Positions 9,101-16,496 of a stretch of DNA of 44,673 nucleotides are shown in pieces (position 1 is the stretch's first letter; each line of letters opens with the position of its first letter). Location: positions 380,406-425,078 of the forward strand of contig NZ_MKQS01000001.1 in NCBI RefSeq assembly GCF_001758345.1, read 5' to 3'. Under the pieces are notes generated by a model. It did not search any database, was not told where the DNA came from, and saw only the letters and a list, made by a program, of their open reading frames with translations. The translations under genes and the position numbers were made by a program. The DNA is from Acinetobacter towneri (GTDB taxonomy: Bacteria; Pseudomonadota; Gammaproteobacteria; Pseudomonadales; Moraxellaceae).

Positions 9101-10708
9101 ATCGAAGTCTTTATTGGCATCATCGGCATGCATGTTTTGTTGATCTGATGCAATACGTTGTGACAATTGCGCTAAATTCACCGTGCCCGAACTTTCGCTA
9201 GCAACTACAGCAGACGCCACATCAGGTTCTGCAACAACTGCTCTTTCTACAGCATTGTCGCTCACCGATGTTTCTGCATCTTCAAGTGCAATTGCATCAA
9301 TGTCTTGCTGCACGAATGCAGTTAAGTCATTTAAGGTTTTCTGAATATCTTCAGTAACCGTAACACGCTGTCCCGCAGCCAAGGTATCAAATAAATGAAT
9401 AAACTCTTGGTGCGCCTGTGCAAATAACTCATAACCATATTCAGAGTTAAGCAAAATTGGCTTAGCTAAAACACTGTCGTAAGCTGCTTTAAGTTCTTCA
9501 GTAAATTGATGGATACCCACTGATGCACGGTTATCAGTATGCTCTACCAATAATTGCGCTTGTGCGCTGAGTTCTTCTAAATAGCTTGGGAATTGCGCTT
9601 GCGCCAATTTATCAAATTCAAATTCAGCATCAAGTAAACGATCAATATTCAGTTCGATGAGTCTCGATACCAAACCTTGAGGATTAGAGTCTTCTGTATC
9701 GCTGGTGCTAAAGCCGTAGCTATCCCATGCTTTACTAAAAGTTGCATAGATAACATCTAAACCATCACAGTAACCTTGGCGAAGTACATGCAGATAATCA
9801 CGGACAAATTCTGCGTATTGCACCAACAGCGCAGTTTCTTTAGAGGTGGATTCAATTTCATCTTGCACAAATGTTTTAAACAAGTTTTCAACTTTAGAAC
9901 TGGCTTGAAAAACTTGATCAATTTGCGCCATAGACGAACTGCCGCGCAGTGTATGTAAAGCACGGATTAAGCCATTATAGTCTTGTGAGTGAATCTGATC
10001 TTGCGCCAAGAACTGATCAATGGTCGCTAAATGCTCTTCAGCTTCTTCCACAAAAATAGCCAGAGTTTCAGCCAATAGGCTCGCATCAGCAGCCGCTTCT
10101 TGTGCAACTTCTGTCTGAGACATTTCTTCAGCTGTCATTACATCTTCAGATGATTCAACTGCTGTTTCAACTGCAGCATCCGCCAACTCTAGTCCTGTCG
10201 GCATATCAGTTGCAGTCAGTTGATCCGCTAGAACTAGCAACTCTTCCAGTGCAGGTTCAGGAGTTTGGTTTTGCTGTAATTGTTGTCCTAAAAGCACCAA
10301 TGGGCGTAAATCAAGATCAATTAAACCGACTTGTTTAAAAATTGGATAAAGCTTGTATTGATAAAGATTGAAAACAGTTTTTGCGTATTTTTGAATATCA
10401 GTATTGAGTGTTACCGTACCCGAAAGCACACGGTTTAAAGTATCTTCAACCGTCCATGCCAATTCGCCCGCAGACTTCGCACCCACCATGCGACCCGAGC
10501 CTTTTAAAGTGTGAAAGTGACGACGAATAGTCACTAAAGTTTCTTGATCTGTTGGGTTGGCAAACCAAGTTGTAAATAATGGATTTAATTCTTCGAAGAT
10601 TTCTTCAATTTCTTCGACAAAAATTTCAAGAATTTCTGCATCTTGCTCAAGATAACTATCTTCAAGAAGCGTCATTGTTTCGACTAAATTTTTTAATATT
10701 TCTTTCAT
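6149..10708 (-). CDS. chpA: ChpA hybrid chemotaxis histidine kinase of the type IV pilus system
   Basis: 1519 residues. It is the CheA-like kinase of the Pil-Chp system controlling twitching motility and surface sensing. Four Hpt domains carry phosphorylatable histidines: His66 (HFHTLKGS), His252 (LHTLRGS), His579 (LHTLKGG) and His788 (HSLKGGAR). An Hpt-like helical region at about 350-475 lacks such a motif. Acidic Ala/Glu/Asp-rich linkers separate them. Then come a dimerisation region (about 915-1085), an ATPase domain with N-box HMLRNAVDHGIE (1100-1111), G1 DDGKGID and G2 GRGVGLD, a CheW domain (about 1235-1375), and a receiver domain with Asp1403/1404, phospho-acceptor Asp1447, Thr1477 and Lys1499. 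It is much shorter than Pseudomonas ChpA. The start is 169 bp after pilJ. Confidence 0.96.
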   Translation of the reverse strand: MKEILKNLVETMTLLEDSYLEQDAEILEIFVEEIEEIFEELNPLFTTWFANPTDQETLVTIRRHFHTLKGSGRMVGAKSAGELAWTVEDTLNRVLSGTVTLNTDIQKYAKTVFNLYQYKLYPIFKQVGLIDLDLRPLVLLGQQLQQNQTPEPALEELLVLADQLTATDMPTGLELADAAVETAVESSEDVMTAEEMSQTEVAQEAAADASLLAETLAIFVEEAEEHLATIDQFLAQDQIHSQDYNGLIRALHTLRGSSSMAQIDQVFQASSKVENLFKTFVQDEIESTSKETALLVQYAEFVRDYLHVLRQGYCDGLDVIYATFSKAWDSYGFSTSDTEDSNPQGLVSRLIELNIDRLLDAEFEFDKLAQAQFPSYLEELSAQAQLLVEHTDNRASVGIHQFTEELKAAYDSVLAKPILLNSEYGYELFAQAHQEFIHLFDTLAAGQRVTVTEDIQKTLNDLTAFVQQDIDAIALEDAETSVSDNAVERAVVAEPDVASAVVASESSGTVNLAQLSQRIASDQQNMHADDANKDFDPELLDIFLEEAEELLVGMDEDVNTWSKDASDTSALNNLMRYLHTLKGGANMISATHIGLIAHNLESIYERIINNQIVVSPALIQIIRLVQDDIADRIQTIRDERVDYAATQSIAILGNIVSLAQGDADVSVTSAVTTAQPEQVIEAEEVDAQPELAAKALQDTTADLAEDDIAIADEASLEDAVTASFEPVTQTASHEANAESEDEQLHSIVVETFREEAEEILDAADQRLKQWFEQRSDRSVLLQLQRAAHSLKGGARMAEIESVAQIAYQLESAFEQFAVHQFNSNVYDALLQTTLAWLRDAIFKADYTDYDSLKSSLSAMQFVDVSAQLPERLTHNDLLSPSRSYEFVQGDGTEPPAMSGEWGETTKLDNSNEMIRISADLVEKMIDLSGENSINRSRIEMELGQLGGTLNEMELAIKRLADQLRRMEGELESQIIAKHGSENSRYADFDPLEMDQYSSLNQLSKSLAESASDLVDFKSTLADKIRDAEGLLLQQSRIQAEIQESLMRTRLVPFSRLLPRLQRIVRQTSSTLNRPTELVVNNTEGELDRTILERLVTPFEHMLRNAVDHGIEDPVQRAAANKSEVGKIELNITRQGTDVVVTFVDDGKGIDDAKIKEKALSLGLIKADQNLDKNEILQYIFHPGFTTAKSVTQISGRGVGLDVVQSEIKALGGHVSVDSTLGQGTTFSIRVPTTVAVSDALMVKVGDQQFAVPLAQIDRIVRIAPTTLESYFNSNEDFFQIDNQNYKLRYLSEFVGNQPLPRLSHVGHSLPVLLIKGSTGQSIALLVDQLIGSRGQIVVKPIGQQFSSIGAIAGATILGDGQVCLILDGQNIARQILATHRTKQASDQRDIQRRDTRRLIMIVDDSVTVRKVTSRLLERQGYDIVTAKDGIDAMEQLENVKPDLMLLDIEMPRMDGFEVTNLVRHHDMHNNLPIIMITSRTGEKHRERAFSLGVTHYMGKPFQEVELLANIEQLLAVSQG

Positions 10709-10825
10709 AGCTAAGGCTTCTTACGTTTTCAGCACCAAAAGGTACTTCAACTTAATTGTAACCATCCTGAATGCCCCTAACCCAAAAGTTAAGTTCATCT
10801 TTGCGATGCTTTATCTCTGAATGAT

Positions 10826-10855
10826 GGTGTACCCATAACTGTGTATAGGTACACC
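10826..10855 (-). other. Stem-loop in the pilJ-chpA gap
   Basis: Perfect 8-bp inverted repeat, GGTGTACC (10826-10833) with GGTACACC (10848-10855), around a 14-nt loop that can add a short inner ATA/TAT pairing. It lies within the 169-bp gap just after pilJ. No T-run follows on the minus strand, so it looks more like an mRNA stabiliser or processing element than a terminator. Confidence 0.5.
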
Positions 10856-10877
10856 TTTCCCCAAGCTGGAATCCCGC

Positions 10878-12953
10878 TTATTCAGGTAGTTTAAAGTCAG
10901 TTACAGATTCACGTAATGATTCTGCCATGTTGGCTAACTCAGATACCGAACGTGCAGTATCAAAAGTTGCACTGGTCGTTTGTGAGGTAATTTCCTGTAC
11001 AACGTTCATCGTGGTTGCAATGTGACCAGCAGAAGCCGACTGAAGTTTTGCAGCATCCGAAATGTTAGAAATCAATTTCGCAAGGTTGCTCGATACCGTT
11101 TGAATTTCATCCAGTGCAACACCCGCATCCTTAGATAAGTTCGCACCACGTACAACTTCAGATGTGGTTTGTTCCATCGAAATTACGGCTTCGTTGGTAT
11201 CGGTCTGAATGGTTTTTACCAGTGTCTCAATCTGCTTAGTTGCAGATGCTGAACGTTCCGCTAGACGCTGTACCTCGTCGGCTACGACTGCGAAACCTCG
11301 ACCAGCTTCACCCGCCATAGATGCCTGAATTGCTGCGTTTAATGCCAAAATGTTAGTTTGGTCAGCAATATCATTAATTAAGGCAACAATGTTACCAATC
11401 TCTTGTGAAGATTCACCCAAACGCTTAATACGCTTTGAGGTTTCTTGAATCTGCTCACGAATAATATCCATACCTTCGATTGAACGGTTTACAACATCTG
11501 CACCATTCGATGCAATATGTACTGATCGTTCTGCTACCGCTGCTGATTCTTCGGCGTTGGCAGATACTTGGTCAATTGACATGGCCATTTCGTTAATAGC
11601 GGCTGATGCACCTGCAATTTCTTGCGCCTGATGCTCAGATGCTTCTGCTAACTGGTTGGTAATGTTCTGTGTGGTTGCCGTATATTGTGCAACTTCGTGT
11701 GATGTTTCGTGAATACGAGATACCAGATCACGTAATTGGTCAATCGCAAAGTTAATCGAGTCGGCAATAGCACCGGTGAAGTCTTCCGATACTGTTGCAT
11801 AAGAACGTAGGTCACCATCCGCAAGGTCAGCAATCTCATCAAGTAAACGTAAAATCGCGTTTTGGTTACGGTCATATTCATCTTGTAGACGAACCACGCG
11901 AGCTTTATCGGCTTCACCACGTAAACTAAGTAACTTGAATACACAGAACAAGAATGCAAGTAATGCTGCAATCAATCCAATTGCAGGAATCGCAATCGAC
12001 CAACCTGAACTGCCAGACAACTTATTTAAATTGTTTAAAAGTTTATCTGACTGGTCAAAAATAGAAGATGATGCCTGACGTACTTTTACAATTTGTGATG
12101 AGTTCTTTAAAACCGTTGCAGCTGCAGATTTCAATACTTCTTCATATTCTGCTTGAATGCCTTCTAATGAACTACGTAAATCTTCTTGAGTAATACGCTG
12201 TACGCCCAGTTCTGCACTACCATTTAACTGCGCTGCTAAGTAAGCACCAAACGTTTCGGTATCGGCACTAAAGTCATCTGCAGATTCACGAGAACTGTCT
12301 GTACCTGTCAATACAGAACTGATTGAACGTAAAATACGCTCTGCAATGAACACTTGGTTCTTGGCAATAACCACTTGGCTACTTGGCATGTCTTGACGTG
12401 CCATTTGGTCAACCATCAAATTATATTCCGCCTGAATACCTGGAATGGTTTCACCAATTGCAATGCTCGTGTCATAAAGCTGGTTAATAATTTTTTGTTG
12501 TGAAGCAATCAAATCAATATTTTCAGAAATTGATTTCCACTGTGTTTCTACTTCGCGCAAGGTATCTGTATTTGCATGAATGTCTTTCACTGTTTCTAAA
12601 TTAGCAGCAAAGGCTTTTTGTGAATCTGTTAAGTTTTTAATCGATTCAGGTGTACCTGATGCCGTGGCTTCAGTTGCTTGACGTGAAATGGTTTGTGATA
12701 ACAGACGTAATTCACCCAAACTACGGGTAAAGTCGTTATTACGCGGCACACTATAAAAAAGGTATAGCAACAGGAAAAGCGATAAGAGGATACAAAAAGC
12801 TGCACCTAAAATAAGTGGCTTAGATTTTTCTGTTTCGCCAAATACACTCGCAAACTCTTCTGTTCGCGCCTGTAGTTTTGCAAAAAAACCTGGACCACTT
12901 GCTTTACGGACGGTTTCTTCGCCTGAATTTTTCTTTTTAAGTTTAAAGCCCAT
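10878..12953 (-). CDS. pilJ: PilJ, methyl-accepting chemoreceptor for twitching motility
   Basis: 691 residues, the size of Pseudomonas PilJ. Topology: cytoplasmic N-terminus rich in Lys, transmembrane helix 1 at about 46-68, periplasmic helical sensor (about 70-315) with type IV pili-like methyl-accepting repeats, transmembrane helix 2 at about 318-342, HAMP-like segment with [10 protein letters not shown], then the signalling coiled coil. The hairpin tip is conserved ([18 protein letters not shown], then [19 protein letters not shown]). In Pseudomonas PilJ senses pilus retraction or pilin and passes the signal through PilI to ChpA. The gene lies 45 bp after pilI. Confidence 0.96.
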   Translation of the reverse strand: MGFKLKKKNSGEETVRKASGPGFFAKLQARTEEFASVFGETEKSKPLILGAAFCILLSLFLLLYLFYSVPRNNDFTRSLGELRLLSQTISRQATEATASGTPESIKNLTDSQKAFAANLETVKDIHANTDTLREVETQWKSISENIDLIASQQKIINQLYDTSIAIGETIPGIQAEYNLMVDQMARQDMPSSQVVIAKNQVFIAERILRSISSVLTGTDSSRESADDFSADTETFGAYLAAQLNGSAELGVQRITQEDLRSSLEGIQAEYEEVLKSAAATVLKNSSQIVKVRQASSSIFDQSDKLLNNLNKLSGSSGWSIAIPAIGLIAALLAFLFCVFKLLSLRGEADKARVVRLQDEYDRNQNAILRLLDEIADLADGDLRSYATVSEDFTGAIADSINFAIDQLRDLVSRIHETSHEVAQYTATTQNITNQLAEASEHQAQEIAGASAAINEMAMSIDQVSANAEESAAVAERSVHIASNGADVVNRSIEGMDIIREQIQETSKRIKRLGESSQEIGNIVALINDIADQTNILALNAAIQASMAGEAGRGFAVVADEVQRLAERSASATKQIETLVKTIQTDTNEAVISMEQTTSEVVRGANLSKDAGVALDEIQTVSSNLAKLISNISDAAKLQSASAGHIATTMNVVQEITSQTTSATFDTARSVSELANMAESLRESVTDFKLPE

Positions 12954-12998
12954 GCAGCTTCTCCCCGATTGACGCCTTCATTTTTAGGTGCGCGACAG

Positions 12999-13535
12999 TT
13001 AATTTATAAATTTTATAGATGCGTTCATGTATTTTGGGTTTTGCAATAAACGACTCAATAAGAAAACATGCCATTGTTGGTTATGTTGGTGAAAATACCC
13101 CTGACAATATTCTTGTAAATTACTATCTAAATCATTGTGTTTAGAAAAGAAACTTTTCTTATTAAAGTGCTGTATACCCAAAACTTGATCTACAACTAAA
13201 CCGACATAATGGTCATTATGACTAATACACATTACCTTTTGAGTAGGTGAATATTGGCTACTTTGCCCAGAAACATAATGTGCCAAATCTGAAACTGAAA
13301 GTAATCTTCCTCGAATATTCGCTAGACCCACTACCCAAGGCTGGGTATTAGGTACTGGCGTGTATTTCGGTGGATAAATCACCTCAGAAACTTCTCCTAA
13401 TGGAGCAACGAAATATTGCCCCATCATTTCAAAAGCAATACCAGACCAGCGGTTTACCTCATTTTCGGTACTTACGTAGTTTTTGTTTCCACGTTTAGAT
13501 AGCCGAAGTAATTCAATAAAACCATTTGCAGCCAT
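12999..13535 (-). CDS. pilI: PilI, CheW-type adaptor
   Basis: 178 residues forming a single CheW domain. Visible features are PLGEVSEVI, the characteristic WVVGLANIRGRLLSVSDLAHYV (around residues 68-89, quoted here only as its hallmark Gly-Leu-Ala-x-x-Arg-Gly), and GLVVDQVLGIQ. The protein couples PilJ to the kinase ChpA. Translation starts 3 bp after the pilH stop, indicating coupling within the operon. Confidence 0.93.
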   Translation of the reverse strand: MAANGFIELLRLSKRGNKNYVSTENEVNRWSGIAFEMMGQYFVAPLGEVSEVIYPPKYTPVPNTQPWVVGLANIRGRLLSVSDLAHYVSGQSSQYSPTQKVMCISHNDHYVGLVVDQVLGIQHFNKKSFFSKHNDLDSNLQEYCQGYFHQHNQQWHVFLLSRLLQNPKYMNASIKFIN

Positions 13536-13538
13536 AAC

Positions 13539-13907
13539 TTATCCTGCATTAAGGTGTTGATTAATCACATCAATTAATTGTTTTTCGTCAACAGGCTTAG
13601 TTAAGTAATCGCTTGCACCTTGGCGTTTTCCCCAAACACGATCGGTGGCCTGATCTTTGGTACTCACAATTACAATTGGAATATGTTTAGTAGTATCACC
13701 ACGCGAAATTTGACGTGTTGCCTGAAAGCCGTTCACGCCTGGCATAACTACATCCATTAATATTAAATCTGGTAATTCAGCTTGGGCCATGGTCACGCCA
13801 TCTGCCCCATTCGTTGCTTCAATGACATCAAACCCACGCTTGGTCAAGATTTCTCTAAAGCGGAATGTTTCTGTAGGTGAATCATCTACAATAAGAATAC
13901 GAGCCAT
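13539..13907 (-). CDS. pilH: PilH, CheY-like response regulator
   Basis: 122 residues comprising one receiver domain and nothing else. Key residues are Asp8/Asp9, phospho-acceptor Asp52 in LILMDVVMPGVNG, and Lys104 in YLTKPVD. The start MARILIVDD at 13907 is preferred over an upstream TTG because GGGGA lies 6 nt before it. In Pseudomonas PilH acts opposite PilG, as a phosphate sink or on PilT-driven retraction. Confidence 0.95.
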   Translation of the reverse strand: MARILIVDDSPTETFRFREILTKRGFDVIEATNGADGVTMAQAELPDLILMDVVMPGVNGFQATRQISRGDTTKHIPIVIVSTKDQATDRVWGKRQGASDYLTKPVDEKQLIDVINQHLNAG

Positions 13908-13943
13908 TATTTTCCCCAATAAATCTATCTAACTAACTAATAA

Positions 13944-14327
13944 TTATGCTGTCACGTGGTTACGAATGGCGTTTAATAATTCATCTTTACTAAATGGTTT
14001 AGTCAGATACTCATCAGAACCCACAACACGTCCTTTGGCTTGATCAAATAAACCATCTTTACTAGATAGCATAATCACAGGAATGTTTTGGTAATTTTGC
14101 GAGTTTTTAATTAAGGCACACGTTTGGTAACCATCTAGGCGCGGCATCATAATATCTACGAACACAATATCAGGATTTGATTCTGCAATTTTGGATAAAG
14201 CTTCAAATCCATCTACTGCGGTAACCACTTCGCAACCTTCTCGTTGTAAGAGCGTTTCGGCTGTACGGCGAATGGTTTTTGAATCATCAATCACCATGAC
14301 TTTTAGATTTTGGAATTTATCGTCCAT
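13944..14327 (-). CDS. pilG: PilG, CheY-like response regulator
   Basis: 127 residues, a single receiver domain with Asp14/Asp15, phospho-acceptor Asp58 (VFVDIMMPRLDG), Ser88 and Lys110 (YLTKPFS). First gene of the pilGHIJ-chpA operon. In Pseudomonas PilG promotes pilus extension and, with FimL/FimV, cAMP synthesis; in Acinetobacter it is needed for twitching and affects natural transformation. Its promoter should lie in the 275-bp divergent gap (14328-14602). Confidence 0.95.
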   Translation of the reverse strand: MDDKFQNLKVMVIDDSKTIRRTAETLLQREGCEVVTAVDGFEALSKIAESNPDIVFVDIMMPRLDGYQTCALIKNSQNYQNIPVIMLSSKDGLFDQAKGRVVGSDEYLTKPFSKDELLNAIRNHVTA

Positions 14328-14460
14328 TCAATGACCCTTCCCATTTTGTTTGTACAAGCAACTGAGTAGAAATTTTTTCACATTGATCGTATTTTTAACA
14401 TATCTTTACTTGTAGTTTCAATGAACATATTTAGCTCGAAGCTACACTTTTACACCATTA

Positions 14461-14488
14461 TCACCAAATCACTCACACTTTCTGGTGA
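14461..14488. repeat. Dyad in the pilG divergent intergenic region
   Basis: TCACCA (14461-14466) and TGGTGA (14483-14488) form a 6-bp inverted repeat with a 16-nt gap. Twelve bases of context further right hold a second small palindrome, CGATA...TATCG (14493-14508). The region between divergent start codons is where control of the chemosensory operon and of the gene at 14603 should sit, so these are candidate operator sites. A 6-bp dyad could also be chance. Confidence 0.3.
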
Positions 14489-14602
14489 CCATCGATATTT
14501 TTTTATCGGTTGTGTTTTTTTAATTTCTAATTTTGATCTAATATAACACTATATATTACGTTTAATTTAAGTAATTTAGTCAACTTTCATTTGGGGGACA
14601 AC

Positions 14603-15247
14603 GTGAGCACTTATTTTGCACAATTACTCGCTGTCAAATTAAAACAAAACAAAAAGTCGTTCAAAATGGCGATGCTAGCGTTGCTTCTGTTTCCCTCTGC
14701 TCAATTGATGGCTGAAACTCAAAATAAAGCAGTATGGTATCGTTATTATGATCAAAAAGGCGTAGCCAATATTAGCAGCAATGTGACCCCCAATCATATC
14801 CGCTATGGCTATGAGGCTTTGGATCGGAACATGCAAGTGATTCAGCGTGCTCGTCCCTATAATACTGAAACCGATATTAAAAAAGCACCACAACGTGCTG
14901 CTCAAGCACGTCAGAGTGAGTCGGACCAGCGTCTAAAAAAAGCCTATACCAACAGTCAAACTGCCACCATTAAGAGAAATAACACTTTAGCGCACATTAA
15001 AAAGCAAATTAGCTTTCAACAAGAACAACTCAAGCAACTCCAAACTGACCGTATTAGTTTTAAACGTCAGGAAATGGAGTATTTACGTAAAGTTAAGCCT
15101 GTACCACCACAACTGAAAACCAATTTAGACAATAACTTAAAAAATATTGAATTAAAAAAAGACATGATTCAATCTTTACAAACAAGCTATCGAAATACCC
15201 AAGCAGAATACGACAGAATTATTCAACGCCTCAAAGCCCTAGAATAG
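14603..15247 (+). CDS. Exported coiled-coil protein with a DUF4124-like N-terminal domain
   Basis: 214 residues from a GTG start. That start is chosen because GGGGGA lies 5 nt upstream; the in-frame TTG at 14591 overlaps the ribosome site. A signal peptide spans about residues 1-38 and ends LMA-ETQ, so the protein is probably periplasmic. After it, VWYRYYDQKGVANIS resembles the DUF4124 strand motif (Tyr/Phe-Tyr-D-x-x-G). The remainder (about 95-214) is Gln/Lys-rich with two long heptad-like helices. Function unknown. It is divergent from pilG and separated from the RND genes by a terminator-like hairpin, so a link to either is unproven. Confidence 0.7.
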   Translation: MSTYFAQLLAVKLKQNKKSFKMAMLALLLFPSAQLMAETQNKAVWYRYYDQKGVANISSNVTPNHIRYGYEALDRNMQVIQRARPYNTETDIKKAPQRAAQARQSESDQRLKKAYTNSQTATIKRNNTLAHIKKQISFQQEQLKQLQTDRISFKRQEMEYLRKVKPVPPQLKTNLDNNLKNIELKKDMIQSLQTSYRNTQAEYDRIIQRLKALE

Positions 15248-15261
15248 GGCTGGCTTTTTTT
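15235..15261 (+). terminator. Terminator overlapping the stop codon of the coiled-coil gene
   Basis: AGCCCTA (15235-15241) and TAGGGCT (15245-15251) form a perfect stem with a GAA loop. GGC and seven Ts follow. The TAG stop codon of the gene (15245-15247) lies inside the 3' arm. An alternative outer pairing, AAAGCC with GGCTTT, could extend it. Confidence 0.7.
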
Positions 15262-15299
15262 GCGTTGTCATTTTGACATTAAAATAAGGACAAATATGC

Positions 15300-16433
15300 A
15301 TGCACATTGCACAGCGTATCTCATTCATTTTTAATCAACAACCTTTGCCACTTCTTCGGATCAGTACACTTGGGTTATGTGTATTTCTTTCTGCCTGCCA
15401 AAAAAATGAAACAGAAAATGTTGCTCCCACACCAGAAAAAATAGAATTAATTCAACAAGATTTAGTGACACCCCAACAAGGCAGTGCCATTAGTAAAACT
15501 GCCTTTACAGGCACAGTACGTGCAGTCAATCAAAGCAGTATTCAAGCACAGGTGACTGCCACAGCAACTTCAGTCTATGTCAAAGTGGGCGATAGCGTAC
15601 AACGTGGTCAAACCTTGCTACGCTTGAATAATCAGGATAATGCTGCACGTTTGGCTCAAGCTCGCGCCAATTTAGCTGCAACGCAAGCACAAGCCAACCA
15701 AGCTCGCAACATGATGCAACGAAAAAAGCGTTTGCTCGATCAGGGTTTTATTTCGCAAGTGGAATATGAGCAAAGTCAGCTAGATTACCGTGCACAAATG
15801 GAAAGTGTACGCGCGCAACAAGCCAATGTTGATATCGCTTTAAAAGCCGATCAAGATGGCACAATTACCAGCCCTATTCATGGCATCATTACAGAACGTC
15901 AAGTTGAGCCTGGGCAAACTGTGGCTGCAGGACAAACCTTATTTGAAATCGTCGATCCGAAGCAATTAGAAATTCAAGCAAAATTACCAAGCGAATTACA
16001 AGCCGCACTCAAAATTGGTCAAAAAATTGAATATCAACTTCAAGGCCAAGCAAACATATTTAATGCACAAATTAGTCGCGTTTCCCCTGTAGCAGATTTA
16101 GCCAGTCGTCAAATTGAGTTTTTTGCGACCCCGCTTGAGCGTCTTCCTTCTTTAAGTATTGGGGCATTTGTGGATGGTCATATTTTAGCGAAAAGCACTA
16201 TTTCAGGGCAAATCATCCCACTCAATACCATTCACGATATCCAAAACAAACCTTATGTTTGGGTGATTCGAGATCAAAAAATTGCCCGCGTGGATATCAC
16301 AGTTTTAGAACAGCGCTATAGTGACAATACTGCTGTGATTCAAGGCTTACAGAGCAGTGATCTAGTCAGTCGAGTGGTGTTCAACCCCGATCAAATTCAG
16401 CAGCAGGTGATCATTCAAAATAACCCTCAATAA
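15300..16433 (+). CDS. RND efflux periplasmic adaptor (membrane fusion protein), lipoprotein
   Basis: 377 residues. The N-terminus is a lipoprotein signal with lipobox LSAC (Cys33), so the protein is tethered to the inner membrane. Then come a beta-barrel/lipoyl region with GDSVQRGQTLLRL (first half-lipoyl), a coiled-coil hairpin (about 110-175: ARANLAATQAQANQAR and the return with QLDYRAQMESVRAQ), the second half-lipoyl with GIITERQVEPGQTVAAGQ, and a barrel domain ending in residues typical of HlyD/AcrA proteins. It delivers the link between the permease encoded 63 bp downstream and an outer-membrane TolC-like channel, which is not encoded here. Substrate unknown. Confidence 0.9.
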   Translation: MHIAQRISFIFNQQPLPLLRISTLGLCVFLSACQKNETENVAPTPEKIELIQQDLVTPQQGSAISKTAFTGTVRAVNQSSIQAQVTATATSVYVKVGDSVQRGQTLLRLNNQDNAARLAQARANLAATQAQANQARNMMQRKKRLLDQGFISQVEYEQSQLDYRAQMESVRAQQANVDIALKADQDGTITSPIHGIITERQVEPGQTVAAGQTLFEIVDPKQLEIQAKLPSELQAALKIGQKIEYQLQGQANIFNAQISRVSPVADLASRQIEFFATPLERLPSLSIGAFVDGHILAKSTISGQIIPLNTIHDIQNKPYVWVIRDQKIARVDITVLEQRYSDNTAVIQGLQSSDLVSRVVFNPDQIQQQVIIQNNPQ

Positions 16434-16496
16434 ATTGAATTTCATCTCAATGCAGTAGTGCAGATGTCCAATAAATAAAAAATCAGGATCGTTGTT

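Noticed and set aside
9757-9963. Open frames inside chpA, pilJ and other long genes on either strand
   Set aside because: Overlap in other frames with genes that have strong domain evidence; no ribosome sites of their own.
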